From the NCBI RefSeq assembly GCF_014224155.1, contig NZ_JAASUI010000002.1:1-64000 (forward strand): a DNA stretch of 64,000 nucleotides, read 5' to 3'. Positions 59,939-64,000 of this stretch are shown in pieces. A program made the translations under genes and the position numbers. Every line of letters begins with the position of its first letter. The stretch's first letter is position 1. Below the pieces are notes generated by a model. It was not told where the DNA came from and made no database searches. It worked only from the letters and a program-made list of their open reading frames with translations. The DNA comes from Listeria cossartiae subsp. cossartiae (GTDB lineage: Bacteria > Bacillota > Bacilli > Lactobacillales > Listeriaceae).

Positions 59939-60931
59939 TTACCTCCCTTGGATTTCCAGAACTAACTGCTCCATTAGAAGTTGCGTGTTCATATTGGAAT
60001 CCAGTTTTGATTTCGCAGCGAGAATCTTCTCGATTTCCCCTGTGGTTTCGGACAGTGATTTGCGCAGTGCATCTTGTCCGAGCATTTCTTTTTGCGCAGT
60101 ACAAATTGGTTCGTAGTTCTCGTCAAGTGTAAGGTGTAGCCGGTCGCGGTACAGCAGTAACAACAATTCGAGCCCAAGCGCCATCTTGTCTTTCTCTTTA
60201 AAAAGTGGCATCCATGATTCTTGAATGATAATTAACGGGCTGGTCCCTTGATGGTGAATTCCCTCGTATAGCTTGACGACTACATTTCTTGCCTCACCAA
60301 ACCATTCACTCTCTTCAAACGCCTTCGCTTGCTCCACACTTCCAGTAATACTAGCATAAATCCGCGCTTTTTGTTCGGAAATGCCTGCTGCTGTTAGCGA
60401 AGCGAGTAGACTATCAAAAGTCAGTGATTTAAATGTGACAGGTTGTAGTCTTGATTGAATCGTCGGCAAAATTTGCCCGGGATTTGTTGTTAAAAATAAT
60501 AATAACAAACCGCCTTCTGGTTCTTCTATAAATTTCAGCAGACTATTGGCTGATTGCACAGTCATTTTTTCTGCATCGTAAATGATAACTACCTTTTGAT
60601 CCGATTCCATCCCGCGTTTACTTAATTCTTGCTTTAGCGCGCGAACCTGATCAATCTTAATACTAGCTCCATCTGGCTCTAGCAAATGAACATCCGGATG
60701 ATTATGACTCGCTATTCTCGTACAATTGGCACACTTCCCACAAGCAAGTTCGGTCTCAGTTCTTTCTAAACAAAAAAGGCTCTGAGCTAACCAAAGTGCT
60801 GTGCGTTTCTTCCCTGTACCACTCGATCCTTCGAGTAAATAGCCGTGAGATAATCGATTTTCGCGGACACTTTTTGAAAAAATCTTCATGACCACTGGTT
60901 GCATCACTGTAAGTTCATCCTGTAATCCCAC
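59939..60931 (-). CDS. holB: DNA polymerase III delta-prime subunit
   Basis: 330 aa from the GTG at 60929-60931, which follows AAAGGAAG. AAA+ clamp-loader fold with the P-loop GSSGTGKKRTALWLA and zinc finger CGKCANCTRIASHNHPD. With tau and delta it loads the sliding clamp on primed DNA. The GTG start is better placed than the later ATG of the same frame. Confidence 0.93.
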   Translation of the reverse strand: MGLQDELTVMQPVVMKIFSKSVRENRLSHGYLLEGSSGTGKKRTALWLAQSLFCLERTETELACGKCANCTRIASHNHPDVHLLEPDGASIKIDQVRALKQELSKRGMESDQKVVIIYDAEKMTVQSANSLLKFIEEPEGGLLLLFLTTNPGQILPTIQSRLQPVTFKSLTFDSLLASLTAAGISEQKARIYASITGSVEQAKAFEESEWFGEARNVVVKLYEGIHHQGTSPLIIIQESWMPLFKEKDKMALGLELLLLLYRDRLHLTLDENYEPICTAQKEMLGQDALRKSLSETTGEIEKILAAKSKLDSNMNTQLLMEQLVLEIQGR

Positions 60932-61148
60932 AAAAAACTTCCTTTCTATCCATATTGTAATATTATACCATGACCAAGCCTAAATAGCTTCGGAATTTTA
61001 ACAAAAAAATAACGACGAATTTGTTAACTAATATTACATTTTCAATAAATTAACTTTTTTTCCAAAATTTAAATGGACAGTACACCTTTTTGAGCATAGA
61101 ATATAAGAAAAGTAGTTATTATACTTAGACTTAAAGGGGCTGTCTGGT

Positions 61149-61985
61149 ATGAATGAATCGAACGGACGTATGGAACTGTATTTAAGGGCTCATACCGAAG
61201 AAATTATTAACAATTGGTTATCAAAAATTTATGAAAATGAAAATACGTATACTAGCTTTGTTTACTCGCCGCGTTACAAAGATGAACTGCGCGCTGACAG
61301 TGAACAAACGGCTGACCTAATCATTTCTTATTTCACTGGCAAAAAAGCTTTTTTTGAAAAACTGGATAAATGGCTTGATAATATGTACGCACGTCGTATG
61401 GAAAATGAAGTGCCTTTACCTGAAGTTATTACTACCTTAGATAAACTACGCCGGGAATTTGTAGCTGCGGTTGGCGACTTTTGTATTCATAATGATGAAG
61501 TGTCTAAATGCGACTTTTCATCTAGTATGGCGATGGTTAACCACGGATTTGACCGAATCAACGAGGCCTTCTCCGCAATGTACTACAATGACATCGTTCA
61601 ACATTTGGAACAACAACATCGCTTAATTGAAGAAATTAGCACCCCAGTCATTTCAATTACGGACAAATTGGCGATACTTCCTTTAATGGGGCGAGTGGAC
61701 CGTGATAGAGCGGACAAATTATCCGAAATCACAGCAAACAAATGCGTTCACTTTGGCGTGGAACAACTTTGTATTGATTTGTCGGGGATTACATCTTTTG
61801 ACGATGCGCTTGGAGAGATGCTCAACAACTTGGTAACCGTGCTCAAATTGCTTGGTGTCGAGGCGTTCATTTCTGGTATTCAACCACAAATGGCGCAACA
61901 GATTAATCGTGTTGATTTAAACTTATCTATAACAGCATATCATTCGTTGAAGGCTGTTTTGCAAGATCAGACTAGAACAATATGA
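61149..61985 (+). CDS. RsbR-type stressosome paralogue
   Basis: 278 aa. The N-terminal domain (about 1-155) is helical and globin-like (non-heme), as in RsbR proteins. Residues about 165-270 form the C-terminal STAS domain. RsbR paralogues with RsbS build the 1.8-MDa stressosome that controls sigma-B through RsbT. The two phosphorylated threonines of RsbRA (T171, T205) are not present here: the first aligns with R185 (RVDRDRA) and the second with D219 (SFDDAL). Corresponds to lmo0161. SD AAGGGG is 10 nt before the ATG. Confidence 0.88.
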   Translation: MNESNGRMELYLRAHTEEIINNWLSKIYENENTYTSFVYSPRYKDELRADSEQTADLIISYFTGKKAFFEKLDKWLDNMYARRMENEVPLPEVITTLDKLRREFVAAVGDFCIHNDEVSKCDFSSSMAMVNHGFDRINEAFSAMYYNDIVQHLEQQHRLIEEISTPVISITDKLAILPLMGRVDRDRADKLSEITANKCVHFGVEQLCIDLSGITSFDDALGEMLNNLVTVLKLLGVEAFISGIQPQMAQQINRVDLNLSITAYHSLKAVLQDQTRTI

Positions 61986-61988
61986 AAA

Positions 61989-62026
61989 AACCGGAAGCAC
62001 TGTAAAAGTGTGCTTCCGGTTTTTTG
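61989..62026 (+). terminator. Terminator of the RsbR-like gene
   Basis: AACCGGAAGCAC (61989-62000) with GTGCTTCCGGTT (62010-62021), then T residues. Near-identical to the terminator at 62378-62418. Confidence 0.9.
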
Positions 62027-62124
62027 TTATTTTCAAAGCATAAAATACGATAAATCCATCCTTGCACTATACTATTAAGAATTATACAATAAAAGAAAAC
62101 TAGTGAATCAAACGGGAGGACACC

Positions 62125-62379
62125 ATGCCAACTACAAAAAAAAATAAAGACATACTTGCTCTTGTTTTCTCAATCATCTCATTTGTTGTACCATTTGGAT
62201 TAATTATCTCTATCCTAACTCTGCTCTATAGTAACCGTTCCATTCGAATAGAAGTAACATCTGTTAATAAAACAACCAAAGTGATTTCTATCATCAGCAT
62301 CATATGCTCTGTTTTGATAACCATTTCTGCTATCGTTGGATTTATTACCTTTTTTACTTCAAAAAATAATTTAATGTAA
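62125..62379 (+). CDS. Small two-helix membrane protein of unknown function
   Basis: 84 aa with a strong GGGAGG site 7 nt before the ATG. Two membrane segments (about 9-33 and 50-76) are joined by a short polar loop (SNRSIRIEVTSVNKTTK) and the termini are basic and polar. I do not recognise the family. It lies between two near-identical terminators, so it is a self-contained unit that may have been inserted or copied. Confidence 0.8.
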   Translation: MPTTKKNKDILALVFSIISFVVPFGLIISILTLLYSNRSIRIEVTSVNKTTKVISIISIICSVLITISAIVGFITFFTSKNNLM

Positions 62380-62418
62380 AAAACCGGAAGCACTTTATTA
62401 TAGTGCTTCCGGTTTTTT
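62378..62418. terminator. Bidirectional terminator after the small membrane gene
   Basis: AAACCGGAAGCAC/GTGCTTCCGGTTT arms (62381-62393 and 62403-62415) with A and T runs on both sides; it also ends the minus-strand LPXTG gene. Confidence 0.9.
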
Positions 62419-62419
62419 G

Positions 62420-64000
62420 TTATTTTCTTCTAAGGGTAATTAGTCCGCTCGCTGAAATGGCTACGAGTAGTATTCCCCATCCATTAACAAGTGGTGTATC
62501 GCCGGTTTTTGGAAGTTTTATGGTTGTGCTTGGTTCGGTTGGTTTTGGACTTTCTTTGCTAGGTTCTGGTTTGTTAGGTGTGACTGGTACTTCTGGTTTT
62601 GCTGGAGGCACAGTCGGTTCATTTGGTACTGGTGGTACTGGAGTTGGAGGTGTTGGTGTTTCTGGTGTGTTTTCTTTTGTTACTTTTACTGGTTGGTCTG
62701 TCTCGCTAGCGATGATTTCAAAAATGACGGGCGTAGTTTCGATTTCATAGCCGATAGGGGCCTCGGTTTCTACAAATTGATAGGTTCCTGGGACTAAATC
62801 CGTTACAGTTAGGACACCATTTTCATCCGTAGTTAAGCCGGTTTGTAAGGTGTTTCCTTGTTTATCTTGTAGTTCGAATGTTGCTCCGGCTAGGTTTTTT
62901 TTAGTTGTGACATCTAGCTTTGTCAGTTCTACGGAGCCGGTGTTAAGGGTGTTTTCTTTTGTTACGGTAATCGCATTGTTGTTTTCGTCAATAGTGAATT
63001 CTACTGGTGTCCTATCCAGTTTGTAGCCGTCCGGAGCTTTTGTTTCGATTAATTGGTAAGTGTCAAATTTCAGATTGGCAATAGTAAGTTGTCCGCTCGC
63101 ATCCGTTGCAATGTTTTCTTGTAAAATAGTACCTTTTGAATCCACTAGTTTGAATTCTGCACCTGCGAGAGTTGCTTTTGTTTTCGCATCTTCTTTCGTG
63201 AGTGTGACGGAACCAGTTGTGCCGTCCGCGTCACCGCCACCTCCTGATGCTGGTGTCCAAGTCGATGTTTGTTTCGTGGCAAAATCGATTCCCATTAATT
63301 TGGCGGTATTATCGTACTGAGTGGACTTCCCGCCATCTGTCGCGGTTGTTGTATAAGAAATTTGCACGGAATCAGTTATAGTTCCTAAAACTACTTTGAA
63401 TCCATCGCTCGTTGCAGAAAAATTAGTGCTGGGAATCGGCGTGCCTGCTGTAAATACTCGGTCTGCTGAGTAAGTTCCGTGAAACGCTTTGATAGAATCA
63501 AAATTTAATGTTTGCTTGGCGCCGATGGTATCCATGAAAATGGCACTTGGAACGTTCGCTTTGGCGTAGTTCACTCGAACAACCCAATGAATCAAACTTG
63601 GATTACTAGCATCGATCCAACCGTATTTGAATAGCGTTTCTGTTGGGCTAACTGGTGTTTTCTCGCCAATTTCCACATCTATTCCGGTTGTTCCATATTC
63701 AAGAGGAAACTCCAAATTAATCGTTTCATTTCCAGTAATAATTTTTTGATTAAAAGTAGTCCAGAAATCCAGCTCCCCTTTAATATCAGAATGTTTTTCT
63801 ACGTAATCACTGAAAACGAGCGTTACTTGATTTGTTGCTTTTTTTACAGTGGCCGTACCAACTACTTGTCCCTTATTATCTTTCACGTCAAAAGCGAGAT
63901 CCGTTGCCAGCGCTAATTGACTTGGCAAAGTGAAATCCATTGTGTCGCCTGCTTTTACGTTTTTTGAATTAGGAATAGACCAAGTGTAATGTACATCCAT
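62420..64000 (-). CDS. LPXTG adhesin with Cna-B domains, C-terminal part
   Basis: 526 residues are visible; the gene continues past base 64000, so the signal peptide is not seen. The visible part starts in an adhesin-type beta domain (about 1-255), then two Cna-B/SpaA-like domains with the isopeptide pattern (LTKEDA...LIETKAPDGY, about 268-350; LTKLDV...FVETEAPIGY, about 357-440), a Pro/Thr-rich wall-spanning linker and LPKTG at 496 with a hydrophobic tail and RRK. Sortase A substrate. Resembles lmo0159/lmo0160 of L. monocytogenes. Confidence 0.9.
   Translation of the reverse strand: MDVHYTWSIPNSKNVKAGDTMDFTLPSQLALATDLAFDVKDNKGQVVGTATVKKATNQVTLVFSDYVEKHSDIKGELDFWTTFNQKIITGNETINLEFPLEYGTTGIDVEIGEKTPVSPTETLFKYGWIDASNPSLIHWVVRVNYAKANVPSAIFMDTIGAKQTLNFDSIKAFHGTYSADRVFTAGTPIPSTNFSATSDGFKVVLGTITDSVQISYTTTATDGGKSTQYDNTAKLMGIDFATKQTSTWTPASGGGGDADGTTGSVTLTKEDAKTKATLAGAEFKLVDSKGTILQENIATDASGQLTIANLKFDTYQLIETKAPDGYKLDRTPVEFTIDENNNAITVTKENTLNTGSVELTKLDVTTKKNLAGATFELQDKQGNTLQTGLTTDENGVLTVTDLVPGTYQFVETEAPIGYEIETTPVIFEIIASETDQPVKVTKENTPETPTPPTPVPPVPNEPTVPPAKPEVPVTPNKPEPSKESPKPTEPSTTIKLPKTGDTPLVNGWGILLVAISASGLITLRRK

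Overview
The window reads as Listeria DNA of the L. monocytogenes/L. innocua clade. The evidence is low GC, strong AGGAGG-type Shine-Dalgarno sites, Rho-independent terminators after most transcription units, and gene-for-gene agreement with the region L. monocytogenes numbers lmo0160-lmo0223 (here running backwards). The PrfA virulence island LIPI-1 (prfA-plcA-hly-mpl-actA-plcB) normally lies between prs and ldh and is absent, so this is probably a non-pathogenic species such as L. innocua; L. welshimeri, L. marthii or an atypical strain cannot be excluded from one window.

Layout from left to right. 1-640: three complete tandem LhrC-type small RNAs plus the promoter of a fourth. 740-16785: housekeeping genes on the minus strand (cysK, hslO, coaX, ftsH, a fused tilS-hprT gene, an S1 protein, divIC, rqcP, a flippase-like protein, mfd, pth, a GNAT acetyltransferase and the stress protein ctc/rplY). 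17079-20926: ldh and the LIPI-1 flank, holding an AlkD-like repair protein, a YbjQ protein, an unknown 176-aa protein and two duplicated DUF1307 lipoproteins. 21123-34300: prs, glmU, an unannotated 41-codon mini-gene, two spoVG copies, a MacB-type ABC exporter, purR, a YdjC deacetylase, ispE, veg, rsmA, rnmV and a G5/3D wall protein. 34279-46844: tatD, then an alpha-glucan operon (GH13, two GH31 enzymes, an ABC importer and a ROK regulator). 46916-56309: metG, then an accessory block of two LPXTG proteins and a DUF1254/DUF1214 protein bracketed by two GlcU-type permeases. 56423-60931: abrB, rsmI, a GIY-YIG protein, a methyltransferase, yabA, ricT and holB. 61149-64000: an RsbR-type stressosome paralogue, a small membrane protein and the C-terminal part of a Cna-B LPXTG adhesin.

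The backbone follows the origin-proximal order of Bacillus subtilis (holB-yaaT-yabA-...-abrB-metS-yabD-yabE-rnmV-ksgA-veg-ispE-purR-spoVG-glmU-prs-ctc-pth-mfd-...-divIC-yabR-tilS-hprT-ftsH-coaX-hslO-cysK). Sporulation genes that interrupt it in Bacillus are missing, and Listeria-specific blocks (sugar operon, surface proteins, LIPI-1 flank) sit at a few junctions.

The observations most worth following are the self-contained 41-codon mini-gene upstream of glmU, the tilS-hprT fusion that keeps a perfect internal Shine-Dalgarno, the covarying LhrC array, the LIPI-1-empty locus with an unknown gene and duplicated lipoproteins, the layered cre/operator control region of the glucan operon, and an RsbR paralogue lacking both phospho-threonines.
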